Positions 23,901 through 36,020 of a DNA stretch of 64,000 bases are shown here, piece by piece. Below the pieces are notes generated by a model. It made no database searches. It saw nothing but the letters and a program-made list of their open reading frames with translations, and was not told the origin of the DNA. The first letter of the stretch is position 1; every line of letters begins with the position of its first letter. Both the position numbers and the translations under genes were made by a program. The DNA comes from Lonicera japonica. Lineage: Eukaryota; Streptophyta; Magnoliopsida; Dipsacales; Caprifoliaceae. The stretch is taken from contig CM038467.1 in the NCBI GenBank assembly GCA_021464415.1, positions 19,263,511-19,327,510 of the forward strand, in the 5' to 3' direction.

Positions 23901-25831
23901 TAAGGAAGACAAAGAGAAAAATTCAGAGCGTGCAAAGCGGGACCTCTATAGGTACATGCACTATCACAATCGTTACAAAGCTCATACAGATTCGTTCAAG
24001 CAAGAATCCAGACTGAGGGAGACTATAAGAGAGAAGGTCTCAAATTTGGAAGGAAAAGATTCTAGATTGAGAGATTTTAGCTGGGTTACAAATGGACTTT
24101 ACAGACTCTTCAGATCGAGGAGGGCTCTTTCGTATTCATACCCATTTGCCTTTTATATGTTTGGCGAAGACTTGTTTAAGGACGAGATGACAGAAAAGGA
24201 AAGGGAAATAAAGCAGCATTTATTTGAGGACCAGCAGCAGCAGCTTGAGGCAAATGTTGAGAAGCTATCTAAGTTTATTGAGGAGCCATTTCACCAGTAT
24301 GGCGAGGACAGAGTTATGGAGATAAGGATGCAAGTCATCAATCTCTGCGTGATCACTGACAACCTCTGCAAGAAAATGTGAGTATTGACTGTCCAAAAGC
24401 TTTAAGTGCTACTAATCCTTTGAAGACCTTTATTTAATCAAGATTTTCAAACTTGTTGCAATGTAACTTTTTGCAGGTATGAATGCATTGAGAATGATTT
24501 ATTGGGATCTCTACAATTTGGTATTCACAATATAGCTCCGTACCATTCAAAAGGCATTGAGAAGGCAGCAGAACTTTCTGTCTGTTGGAGCACAATAACC
24601 AGTAGCAGCAATGATAAACGTAGAAAAACAGATGATGAGACAAATGGTAGTATGTTGAACTCTCTCATAGTAGAAGCTAACTTGTATTTTTTTTTGTCTA
24701 AGTCTCTCCCTTTAACACCCTCCCCCAACCCACAAACACGCCTACACCACAACAAAAAGAAAAAAAATAAACCCACTTGGGGAGACTCTAACCTGGGATA
24801 TCACCCAAGTCCGAGTGGTGGTTCCCCCAACTAGACTAGCCCATTGATAATTTGAAATTAATGTTTTAAAACGAAACATAGTTGCAGTGGGATTATCAAT
24901 TTGAGATGGAGAGAGTATTTCGTTTGAAATTAGACTCACCTAAACAGTTATAGTATCTTATGGGAATGTTGCATGGATTAGTGTTTGTGGTGACATGGTT
25001 CAGTTGAATCTTCGGCTTTTGCAACTTTGCACCCAATTCAATACGCAACATTACAATATCCCCTTATTTTCATATTCGTTCAAATTACCCCCTTATACCT
25101 AATTTATTTTTTTATTTTTTAACTCCACCTATATTTTAAATTCTTTGCATCCACCCACGTATATAATATCATGTATATAATTGGCACAATTAGCATTGGT
25201 AACATGTCACAGGAACCAAGTCCCAGCCTGTTGAGTTGGACAGATCTTGCTCTTGGGAATGGCCTGAAAGAAACACGGGGAAAAAGTAGGTGGTGATTAG
25301 GAGTGAGAAAAGTGTTTGGTAATTGGGTCAGAGGAGGTTAGAGTTAGGTTTACATGTATGGGACAAATGGGGAAGATGAGGGGAGCTTTGTTCAGAAAAA
25401 TTATGTTTAACAGAAAGGCATCCAAATAAATGATGATCATCAAAACTTGTAGATAAGTCTAATACAGCATTAGGGGAAAGTGGAAAAATCCCTTTAATCT
25501 TTTCATTTGATCTGTTGTGATTTTTCATATTTGTTGACCTTCCTTTGAACAGGATGTACTTCCCTGGAAAAGATAAAGACATAAACCAACTTATTGATTC
25601 TTACACTTAAAATGAATGAACTGTATTTTCTTTATTTATACTTGATTGTATTATCCTACCAACTCTTTTGCTACTTTTGTAGGAGTTGAAAAAGAAGCTG
25701 ATAGACCTTCTGCCTCGGGAAGTTCAGACGCGAGCTTATGCCCTTCACTGAAGCGTTCTAAGAAAGAGAGCTTTGGTGGGCCCCTGTTTGATCTCAACTT
25801 ATTGCCTGCAGATGTTATTGACAGAAATTGA
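20919..25831 (+). CDS. ARI: ARIADNE-type RBR E3 ubiquitin ligase (apparent frameshift in exon 3)
   Basis: Seven exons: 20919-21038, 21721-21753, 21859-22134, 22413-22893, 23829-24377, 24477-24646, 25683-25831. With one base restored the length is 592 residues, normal for plant ARI1/ARI2-like proteins. Order: acidic N-terminus (EEDYYSSDRDSLDG), UBA-like segment with EHHARTLLIHYRWDVEKLF, RING1 (CNICIEDV, CGHCFCNNC), IBR (CEVECSCGLQFCFSC, SPCSC), RING2 (CPKCHKPVEKNGGCN, CWLCGGA), then the helical Ariadne domain. Family knowledge puts the catalytic Cys, which takes ubiquitin from the E2, in GGCN; the residue after that Asn is Leu here. The protein ends with DLNLLP, an EAR-like motif. Exon 3 opens in one frame up to EKGK (21981) and continues in another from FAQAG (21990), so the gene as read stops at 22054-22056. 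All later junction phases fit only if one A is missing. Confidence 0.85.
22230..22328. repeat. Polypyrimidine/(CA)n low-complexity tract in ARIADNE intron 3
   Basis: A run of TCTC, CCCT and TCTCC repeats passing into CACACACGCACGCACACA, wholly in the intron. Confidence 0.8.
23513..23630 (-). mobile_element. tRNA-derived SINE in ARIADNE intron 4, minus strand
   Basis: On the minus strand AAGTAGCATAGCGGTTGAGAG (A box, about 23628-23608) is followed by AAAGGGTTTGAATCC (B box, 23576-23562) and, at the 3' end, a 16-base A run (T run at 23513-23528 on plus). This is the layout of a tRNA-derived SINE with poly-A tail. Flanks GCTTGC and TTATTGC before T runs hint at a short, decayed target duplication. 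Confidence 0.6.
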
Positions 25832-28800
25832 AAGCACCTTCGCCCTTCCCATTGTACGTGGCTCTCAACTTGAGAGCAACTGTGTGTCTGATTGACGTGA
25901 AAATGTTATTCAACTGATGAAAAACAACTTACTTTTTTTTTCCCATTGGTCTTTCATAACGGAGTTACAGGAGTTCATTTGGGGTCTGATATTTGGAGTT
26001 TCCGTGACACAATCCTTACATTGTATATACCCTTTTTCTTGGACTTGGGTGGGTTGGTGATAAATGTGTATATTATCTAATGGGGATTGAGGGACTCTCA
26101 GTACATATATTTGACAAAATTTGTCAAATTTTGGAGGATGGAATCATTAAATTTATGTGGATATTATAGTTAATTTTATGAGGTGCCTGCTAGACAGGGA
26201 AGGGAATTTTAGACTTGGATGTAGTTGTCGTGCATTTTTCATTTGTTATTTATTATGGAATACTTGCTGCACAAATTTTTATCTGTTATTTGGCATATGA
26301 ACATTCGTTGTATTGTTCACATTCTCAACACTCTCTTGCCACCTTTTTCTCCAGAAGCTCTGTTCAGCTAGTCCAAGAGCAGTTTTAGAGAAAATGAGGG
26401 GAAAACGGTTGGAAGGAAATTGAAATTTTCTATATGCTGTTCAATTGGCTACATTCTAAGTAACTAAGGTTGTAGGCAACTAATTTTGTTCAGGAAGTTT
26501 GTAATTGCGTGTATGACTCATATGCTGTCACACATTCGCACTTATCCAAGAGATGTTCCCTCTGCATTTTTGAATTTGAGCACTTCTAAGTAGATGTGCT
26601 GAGACACGTCTACGGGACAAGGGACACAGTCACACTGTGTATTGTTGTCAATTAATTTGTCAATGAGCAGGGTTCATTATAAATAAATTTTACGCAAGTT
26701 TACTACTAAAAATTACATGTGATACGTCATTATGTACTCAATACATATTCTTAGATTGTCTCAAAAATTATTGTTTAAATCTTCTAAGATGGGATTCATA
26801 ATGTCAACCTCTATAGTTATTTTGGAGTCTTTATATTGCAAACAGAGTGCCTTTAAGAGTTTGTTTAGTTTGAGCTTAATGTTATTTTCTGAATTGAAAT
26901 ACGATAATTCTTTGGAACAATGTCAAATATGCATGAAATTACAAATATGAGAGATTAGAAAAAGCTTAAACACTCAGAGTTAAACATGTATACTTGCAGA
27001 GCAGACAAAGATATATGAAGAAGAGCCAGAGCTAGAGCCAGAGTCAGCTGAGGTAGTGGGGGTGCATGGGTGGTAACCAAGAAGAGTTAAAGATGCCTTT
27101 TGGGCTAATATATTATAATTGGCGTTTTGACTAGCTTTGCTCTTAATTTATCAAAGCAATACCTTTGGAAAGTTCGCTTTTGTGTCTTTTCTGGGTTTCT
27201 ATGCCCATCCATTCATTCATTCACTAAATCAAATCTCTCTATAGACCAAAAACACAGAAAATCTCTCTCCTCACCTAACTCCTATCTGCTGTAGTGATGA
27301 GAGATGGATGCACTAGTTGTCCATCTGTCATTTTTCTTAAGTGGCTAGAGTTAAACATTTTTTCTTTTATACAACCAACACGACAAAGCAATTAATTATT
27401 ACGGGGCATTTTTTGATAGCACAAAAAAAGTCACGCTTGAGTCTTATTTACAATTGATAGGGAGCATGTAATAACAATAACTTAAAGAGAATGCGTGTAT
27501 AAACAAAAATTACTTATTGCAAAGAAATTTGATTCCATAAAAAACTATTACTACGGAAAAGTAAATCAAAGCTGATTAAAAGACTCTTGAAAATGGGGTA
27601 TAACAAACGGTTGAATACCATCAGGAAAAAATGGAACCAAAAACCTCGTTATTTATAAAATAAGATGTATCTTATCAAGCTGCAAAGTCAATAAGTCATT
27701 TGCTAAACAAACCCTTTCTCTATCTTTTAATTTATTAACTATAAACAATATTTCAAACCTAATGTATGAATATAAAACAACCATCTAAAGGAACCTAGCT
27801 TGTAAAATATTAATAAGATCAGAAAACTCATAATCATCTATCAGATATAATATTAACATGCTATCTTCTTCAACGGCAAGAAGCAGAAGAATCCAACAAA
27901 GTCAGTAAACTGTGTGCCCAACCATTTTAACTAATAACAAAGCCCATGGCACTTCATCCAAAACTAACTGTCATTAATGCTTATAAGATGAAATTCAATA
28001 TAAATATGACACCTTCTAGCTATTGTTTGACCTTCCAATCAATGTTTATAGCAAAAGAAGGCCCTCTAAGCATCTTTTCTTGATCCAATTACCTTTCTAG
28101 ATTATCGAACTTAATTGCACAAGTTCTCAGGTTTTGAAGTTTGTTTATATTTTGTTTGTTTTCTATTAATTAGCTTTAAATTGGTTTGGGAGCATGTCTG
28201 TCAGTTTCTTCTAAGATCAATATTTCAATACTCGATGATTTAATTTTTTTCGGTTTTTATCTTTATGTTTGTTTATCATCAACAAATGAAAACGAAACAT
28301 TTTCATGAGTTTCGATTCTTTGGATCTCACAAAATTGCGCAAAATGTTCAAACTAGGACCTCCATTTGTGTGAGTAGTTTTTGCTTTGTGGGATCATCGT
28401 GAAGTTAGAGCCGAACGTGAAAGAACTTGTTCAATAAATATGTCTGAAAAAATGGAATAAGCTTATTTTTTTTTTTTTGAAATAGAAACGGAAAAAGCTT
28501 ATAAGCTCTTTTTACTCTTAATTTACCATGGATCTTCAAAGCATATTCATGCACTTTATTTTATGTCCAGTAATAGGTGAAAATATTCAACTTATCTCAA
28601 CAAAGCTTTGTCCTTCTTAGCTGGGTCCATTAAATAGAAAAGATTTTATTTTCTTTTTAAAGTTGACATTTAGTCTCAAGATATGTTGTTTCCCCCTTGT
28701 AAAAATAAAAAGAAGAGAAGCTTTAATCAGAAATTTGTGAGCTGTGATTCCACAGTCCATCACAAATGGGGGCCCCTAATTTTGTTAGTGCATGACCAAA

Positions 28801-31003
28801 ATTTTTCAATGGAGATAAAAAGAGAATTTAGAAAGTGGAAAAGACTTAAAAAGAGAATTTAGAAAGTGGAAAAGACTAAGCAAAGAAAGCCATTTAATTT
28901 CATTTCTGGCATTACTTTTATTTAATTTTTTTGGTTGGTTTTCCTTTGACCTTCACCTTTCAGCCCTTTTGAGGCTTGCTTGCTTTTTTAATTCTTCATG
29001 CAATTGCTGCTGTACTTTAAGGTGCTAAAAGCCTATTGTCACTCTAAATTCTCTTTCTAAAATTTTGCCACCACTCTCTTAGTGTGAGGTACAGCCAAGC
29101 TATTTGGATCAACTCAAATTATTTTTGAAACATTATTTAATGTCCTTCTGTTTTATTTCAGAGTTGGTGTGATTGTTATGTTCCTCAAACGATATATTTT
29201 GACTGGACGTATTGCTAAACCAATTATCTTCATTATTAGGGTAATGTACAACTTTAAAAGTATAAAATACAACTTTTGAAAGTAATAATATATTATGACT
29301 AAAAAAACATTGCCTTGGCAAAATAGTTACCCTATATTTTCTCCTATAGATGTACATAAATTTTGGGAGGTCCCGGGTTTGACCCATATGGACATGTTTG
29401 TCGAACCCACCCTTGTAGTGATAATTATATGTCTATTCTTACTGTAGCCGTTGTTGTGAATTCATAATTTGTATGAAAAATATTATATATCGTATAAGAA
29501 AAAATTGTGAATAAATTTATCGTTTTGTATAAAAATAAAAAAAATAAAATTGGTTACAATGTCATAGTAGTACGTGACTACTAATTGTGTTATAAGCACA
29601 ACTCAATCATAATACCAAAGATAAACACAAATGACAAATTGAAGTAGTCCCCAAATTGTGATATTCCCAAATACTAGATAAGACATGGTCCCATAAATTG
29701 TAATGCATATATTAATATGTATATTCATTCATATATAATTTGTATATATACCAAATTCACACACACACACACACACACTCTGTTTCTTGTCTTTTATTAG
29801 CTTCTTTGGTGATTGGAGATGCTCACATGCATGGCCAAGATTAGATAATGGTGCACCACAAATAAACGCTGATTGGTGGTGGATTCAAGATTTTATAGAG
29901 GGGTGGGCCGAAGCGGTTGTGAGAAGTTAGATGTTTTATTTAGTGTGTAACTAATAATATATTTTTCTTTTGTTGAATTGAGTTGGAGCCGGCTTATATT
30001 GAATGCCCAAATCTCCGCTCGTACTTTCTTCAATCAGAAGTCCCCTACCTATTTAACTTCTTTTAATGCAAAAAAGCCACCTCATAAGTATATATGACCA
30101 ACCAGTAGTTGTTAAAGATAGAAAATAGCCTCTCCTTCTCGAGCACTATTTTTGAACTATAAAGACAAATCTTTTGAATTATCTATATTAATTGAAGGCT
30201 ACAATTAGAAAGAAAGAATATCCTATAAATTTGTTTGTTCATTGAAAGAGTTGGGTTTGGAGGGACCTATGCGAGTTGAGTAGTCACTGGGCACTCTGTT
30301 TCACATGAGCAGAACAAACAGGCTATTGTTGTTAGCAATTTAATGTAATTTTTGGATGCTTATGTTAATATTCTCTGATCATGTTACTTGTCAATTTGTG
30401 TTGGACACACTTAGGTGCATTTAATGCTGGTTCCAGTAGGATAATTTTTCACTAGTGGGGCCCTCAAGCCACCTCTTGTATCTCCATTTTTATCAAAGGG
30501 AGTGTATGCAAGTTCTTCTTTTAAGCTGTTCAAGTTACATTGGAGTAACCATTTCAAACCACCAGTGTTCTAAGAGGTAGTTGCTTTTTTTTTCTCTCGA
30601 TCTATTGGTGTTTTGCTTATTAAGGGTTCGATTGACCGTAAAGTTTAAAAATAATTGAAAAATAACTAAGTTTACAAGAAAAATGAAAAAAAAGACGAGT
30701 GATTTGGCATGATTTTCTCCATCTTTGTCTTATTTTCCCTGTAAAAAAAATTCTGACTCACCACCCGAAGATTTGTTTCCTATTGAAACGTAAAAAAAGT
30801 AAAAGAACATTTCACCGTATCAGTCTTGTCATTTTATAAATTCTCTAGTTGATTACCTATATGTTAAAATTCCATCTAATCTATTACAACATTATACTGA
30901 GAAGCCAGCTTGGTTCTTTATGTTGACAGTTTCATCACCACAAAGAGAATTGAGGAAGATAAGCTGAAAATCGAACACCATCAAAGCTCCTCATCGTCTT
31001 AAT
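25832..31003. other. Intergenic region between the ARIADNE and DUF547 genes
   Basis: Bases 25832-26100 are probably ARIADNE 3' UTR. Bases 26990-27330 are more complex but hold no ORF with recognisable content. A 32-bp unit is doubled at about 28818-28880 (GAGAATTTAGAAAGTGGAAA). A B-box-like GGTCCCGGGTTTGACCC at 29370-29386, after TTGGCAAAATAG near 29314, suggests another SINE relic. (CA)n lies at 29759-29778. A partial MITE of the TTCGATTGACC/TTTCC type is at about 30625-30850. Nothing else was recognised and known miRNA sequences I remember were not seen. Confidence 0.4.
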
Positions 31004-33920
31004 ATGGTGAGATAATCATCTACATTCCATCACAAACCTGTATATGAAAATTCTTTTTTTAGCTGTTTCTTCTTCTAATGTTGTTATTCTGTCATACAAA
31101 TTTTTCCCAAGTTGGTCCAGTACTAAGCTTCATTCATGATAATCTTTTTCCTGATAATAGGATATGGGACAACTGAGGGATTGCATGGAGACCAAGAAGA
31201 GGCAAATACCTAGCATTGAGGTGCAAAATTCATTGAAAGATGAGGTAAAGTCTCGATTTCTTCATATCAATATTCCCAAAGAACGTACAGGGATTTGCTC
31301 ATCTCAATAATTCTACCTATGATTTAAGATGTGGATTTATATAAATCCCTATGAGATTACTCTTGCAGATTCTACAACTTCATAAACAACTTGAGAACCA
31401 ATTTTTGGTACGCAGCGCATTAGAGAAGGCACTGAGTTGTAGTAGGCCTCTTGTTCATGATCCTACAAACGACAACTCAATTACCAAGGTTGGTCCTTTT
31501 CTCAAAGGTTCAATGCCTTTTCATTTATGGTCTCTTTCTATTGTTCTTAAAATGAAATTGTTTCTGTTCTCCGTTGATATTCAGCCTACCGAGGATTTAA
31601 TCAAGGAAATTTCCATTCTTGAGATGGAAGTTGTTTATTTGGAAAAGTATCTTCTTTCAATGTACCGAAGAACTTTTGACGAAAGAGCATCATCATTATC
31701 TTCATTGGATGAAAGACCAAAACCAAATTTGGCCACAAACGAATGTGCTTTTTCAAAACTTTATGGAAATGATTTCACCTCGAAGAAGAAAATTTCAGCT
31801 ATTAGCTCTAGCAGTTCTATGCCAACTCAAGATCCAATCGAAAAGCCCAAAGAACACATTGGCATTTTCGGATCACAAGTAATAGTGGATTCAAGCATTC
31901 ACCGCAGCCATTCCTCACTTTCTCAACGTTCGGCTCGTTCTTTTAGAATTTCACTTCCAATAGGAACTCTTGCTGAAACTGCACACTTGTACCACTCCTT
32001 GCCTTTGTCCATGTTGGAGGTAAGCTAAAACTACTTGTACCTTTCACCCGTTTTTCAAGTTTTCTACGAATTTTTTTAATTTTTCTTCAATGTTATCAGT
32101 GTGCAGAGGGTGATACTTCAAGTGTTACTCTAGCGGATCATCTTGGTACAAGTATGTCAAAGCAAGATTGGGAGACGCCAAACTGGCTTTCTGAGGAGAT
32201 GATCAAGTGCATCTCGGCCATATATTGTCAACTTGCAGACCCACCTTTTCTAAATCAAGAATTCCCTTCGCCACCTATTTGTTGCTCATCATCAATGAGT
32301 GAATCATCTCCGCGAGCCCAATATGAGACCTGGAGCCCACCACATGGAGAAAGTTCATCATTTAATTCATGGCTGAACAATCCTTTCCCCAGCCAAGGGT
32401 CGAAGGAATTTACTGGATCTTATTTCACAATGGTTGAGGTGCTAGGTATTTGTAGAGAGAGCTGGAGCTTAAGAGGTGTTGAAGATATGCTGCAAAAATT
32501 TAGGTGAATCTCCAAATCTTTGAACTTTTTTTGTTGATCCTTTATCGCCTTATGTTCACTTTAAATTGGTCTGTGAAAATAATTGAATTCCTTGAAATTG
32601 TTTTACAAAAGCTGGGGGGGGGGGGGGGGGGGGGGTTAAGCGAGTTGAAAAAAAATGGAATCTTAAACATTTTCCATGGAAAAGAATTGCAATCAAACAC
32701 AACTGTACAGAAAGTTTGATTAAACAGGAAGCCTTAATTATCTTCTGGATACTACCAATGGTATTGAAACAAGAATTTTCTTCCATTGATCACAGGTCGC
32801 TTGTCTCTTGTTTGGAAGAAGTTGATCCTAGAAAGATGAAACACGAGGAGAAGTTAGCCTTTTGGATTAACGTACACAATGCACTAGTGATGCATGTAAT
32901 AGTTCTATATTAAATTTCATTGGTATTTTGGTGCTTCCATTGTTTTTTTTGTGTGACGAGGTGGTTAAAGAATGTCCCATAATTGACAGGCATTTATAGT
33001 GTATGGGATTCCACAAAGTAATCAGAAGAGGATATCTTTACTCCTGAAGGTAGCAACATGCTCTTCACTTTTCTTTTGAAGAAAAAATAGTGTATTTTTT
33101 GCTCATCACTCCAAAAGCTTTTGTGAATCCAGGCTGCATATATTGTTGGAGGCCAAAGCATAAGTGTGGACATGATGCAGAGTTCTATTCTGGGATGTCG
33201 ATTGCCTCGTCCAGGACAAGTATATTCCTATCCCGGGTTTCTCTGTTAAGTTTATATAATAAGCTAATGTGAATCTTTCTTCTTGTTATAGTGGTTCCAA
33301 TTCTTGTTTTCAAAGCCAAAATTCAAGGCTGGAGATGCAAGAAAATCATACGCAATGGAGCACCCAGAGCCTCTTTTAAAGTTTGCTCTGTGTTCAGGAA
33401 ACCATTCTGACCCACCGGTACTTGCTCAATGCCTTCAATTTCTTCTATTTATATACTTAGTTCCCCTCTATTAATTGCCAGAGCAATGTACAGCTGCAAA
33501 AGCATTTGGAACAAATTTTCACGACAGTACTCAGCTCGATCTGGCATAGTCATAATTAGTTTGAGAACAAACGTAGCCTAGTTTTTAATGTATTTCATTG
33601 TTTTACGTGCATTGTGATGATTTTAGGTGCGAATGTACACGCCAAAGAGACTGCACCAAGAGCTTGAAATGGCAAAAGAAGAGTATATTCAGAGCAATCT
33701 AAAGGTTCACAAGGAGAACAAGATCATTCTCCCAAAGATTGTGGAGTCTTATAGCAAAGAGTTGGGCCTATGTTCAGCTGCTTTAGTTGAGATGATCGAG
33801 TATTGTTCGCCTGATTGTTTGCGGAAAAGCTTTCTGCAAGGAAAATTAGGGAAGAAAATGGAATGGATTCCTCATGATTTCAATTTCCGCTTTCTCCTCT
33901 CAAGAGAACTAGCCAAGTGA
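31004..33920 (+). CDS. MIP1-type leucine-zipper and DUF547 protein
   Basis: Ten exons: 31004-31006 (ATG alone), 31161-31244, 31369-31488, 31585-32019, 32100-32503, 32796-32895, 32990-33049, 33133-33219, 33292-33417, 33627-33920; 570 residues. Residues about 30-110 form heptad-like helices (ILQLHKQLENQF, LIKEISILEMEVVYLEKYLL), the plant MIP1 leucine-zipper region. A Ser-rich linker follows. From about residue 320 the DUF547 domain runs: VSCLEEVDPRKM, EEKLAFWINVHNALVMHA, YGIPQSNQKR, AAYIVGGQSISVDMMQSSIL, and near the C-terminus MEWIPHDFNFRFLL. The combination is a known plant family of unknown biochemical role. The ATG could instead be 31164-31166 in exon 2, giving a 2-residue shorter protein; both are in frame. 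All internal junctions keep phase. Confidence 0.85.
32614..32635 (+). repeat. 22-G homopolymer in DUF547 intron 5
   Basis: An unbroken run of 22 G, in the sense strand of the gene and next to sequence resembling a MITE end (TTTTCCATGGAAAA, GCAATCAAACACA at 32672-32701). Long G runs can form G-quadruplexes and are also hard to sequence, so the exact length is uncertain. Confidence 0.85.
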
Positions 33921-35573
33921 ACATAGGCAGTTAATGTATTTATTTAGGTTCGCTTTTTTTGTCTGTACTTCATGGCTTAGAGATTGAGCTTCTTTGTTCA
34001 CTAGCTTGCTAGAAGTGGTTTGTGATTTACAAACTTTGTGGACAATCTGCTGGAACTCCCAAGGAGAAAATCTATTTTTTGCAACTGTTGTATTTTCAAG
34101 TGTCTATTTATTTGATAAGATAATGAAAGAGACACAGTCACGTGATGAGAGAAAAATAGTCGCACAATGAAAAAGATAAATAGGTCACATATACAATCGT
34201 TACCATCATTAAGTTTAGATTGTACCATAGAAGAAAAAAATGTTAGTTTTACTAACATTATCATTAATTTATTATTATTTGGGGAAAATAAAAATGGGAA
34301 ATATAAGATACTAACTTATTATAAAAGGCTAAAGACAAGGATAGTAGAGGTAGACAACACTAGAAAACAAGCGAAACTACTCCCTCTTATTTTAGTTTTG
34401 TTTTCCACATGGCTATCAATGTCTCCAGGAAATTAATGTACATATTAAGAGGATTTTTTTTTTTTAACAAAAAAATGTTTAGAGGTGAACAGAAAAGAAA
34501 ACACTTTGTGTATAAAATTACAATAGTGTGTTCTAAGCCCGTGCCAAGTCAATTATTCTTTCGCAAATTATTAATTCATTTGTTCATTTACATAGTAAAA
34601 ATTTAGTTGTGCAATAATAAATAAATAAATATAGATTTATGCTGAGTTGAAAATAGTGTGTTTTTTTGTTTTTAAAGTATATTACAAAAGTCTAATAAAG
34701 TTTTGTCAATGGTCTTCTTGTATGGAAGGATCGAGAAGGGAATTAGGAACTCAATTCTCCTTAAATTTTAATATTAGGTATAATAATACAATTAGATTCA
34801 AGTATTTTTGGACATCTTTTTCAAATTTATGAGATTTCTAATTGAATATGGAGGTTATTTCGAATAGCACCGAACTAGAGTGGAGATGAGCAATCTACCT
34901 ACTCTTTTGGGTGGAGATTTAACTCAAAGGTATAAAAGGATTATACTTGATTTGAACTAGTATTTAATTTTTTATTTTTTAGTCTGGATGATTTTTTTTT
35001 TGGAAAGCAGCTTGTTCATGTCTTATAAGTATGTATCTTTGATTTGTTTTTTGGTAAAACTATTGATGTTTCTATGTATTCTTAACAAAAGTATTATTAT
35101 GTTTATCAAAAAAAAAAAAAAAACAATAGTATTATTATGCTTAAGTGCTGTGTTGAAGATTGAAAGACCCACACGTACTTGGCATTCAGATGGTTTCCGG
35201 AATTTTTTTAATACACACATACGTAGATATGTGTATATTTTGGGACCCCACGGTTACTTTGGGCATGGCCTTTCCTCATATGCTTTAAAAACTATAATGT
35301 ATGAACGTTGTTGGATCCTAGATAAATTCTTTTTAAAAAAATGGAAAAAGAAACTGTCGATGTTAAAAGGTGTTAATAATGGTTGGCTCAAACCACTGAT
35401 CCCATATAAAAAAATTGTAGAATTGAACAAGAGTATATAAGTGGGGAGAGTCTCCCCATAGTAATAACAAAACCTTTTAAGTTAAAAACGTCACACCATT
35501 AGTTACGGTAACGTTTGTTTCATGTCATTCTATGGACCTACTGACATTTCTCTTTTGGTAGTTAGGCACTGCT
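33921..35573. other. 3' flank of the DUF547 gene and AT-rich intergenic DNA
   Basis: No gene is supported. Several short ORFs are AT-rich and show no domain. Poly-A at 35109-35123 is the only simple tract of note. Confidence 0.35.
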
Positions 35574-36020
35574 ACAGCAACAACAGTATGAGTTTTGGAA
35601 GCAACGCTAGCTGAGATAGATTACAGCCGAAAGAGTTAGTCGAGGCACTGCTACAGCAACAACGGTATGAGTTTTGGAAGCAACGCTAGCTGAGATAGAT
35701 TACAGCTGAAAGAGTTAGTCGAGACGCTTCAAGAGTACAAATGCGATGATGATTTGGAAGTGATACATGGGGTTACTGCGTTTGTCACTGAAACTGTGTA
35801 GCACAATGACAACCTTGTTTTTAACCCATATCGAACCTGGGCTTCTTGTCCTTCCATGAAAGAGTTAGTCGAGACGCTTAAAGAGTACAAATGCGATGAT
35901 GATTTGGAAGTGATATATGGGGTTACTGCGTTTGTCAGTGAAACTGTGAAGCACAATGACAATCTTGTCTTTAACCCATATCGAACCTGGGCTTCTCGTC
36001 CTTCCACTCAAAAGTTTGAT
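35574..36020 (+). pseudogene. Degenerate, tandemly duplicated exon of an unrecognised gene
   Basis: The plus strand carries protein-like sequence: ALLQQQQYEFWKQR, then after stops KELVETLKEYKCDDDLEVIY, GVTAFVSETVKHNDN, LVFNPYRTWASRPSTQKFD, stop. A 71-bp unit (GCACTGCTACAGCAACAAC...GTTAGTCGAG) occurs twice in a row at about 35575-35717, and a following unit of about 155 bp (AAAGAGTTAGTCGAGACGCT...CTTCCA) occurs twice at about 35708-36007. Stops (TAG, TGA) lie in the 71-bp unit and TAG in the first long unit, so it cannot be translated as is. The family was not recognised. Sequence to about 36360, with FPPGKVLVVENGETRCLVKE, may be a further piece of the same gene. Confidence 0.5.

Noticed and set aside
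35729..36007. Minus-strand ORF of 92 residues with internal repeats
   Set aside because: It is the antisense shadow of the duplicated exon relic, whose plus-strand reading is more protein-like.
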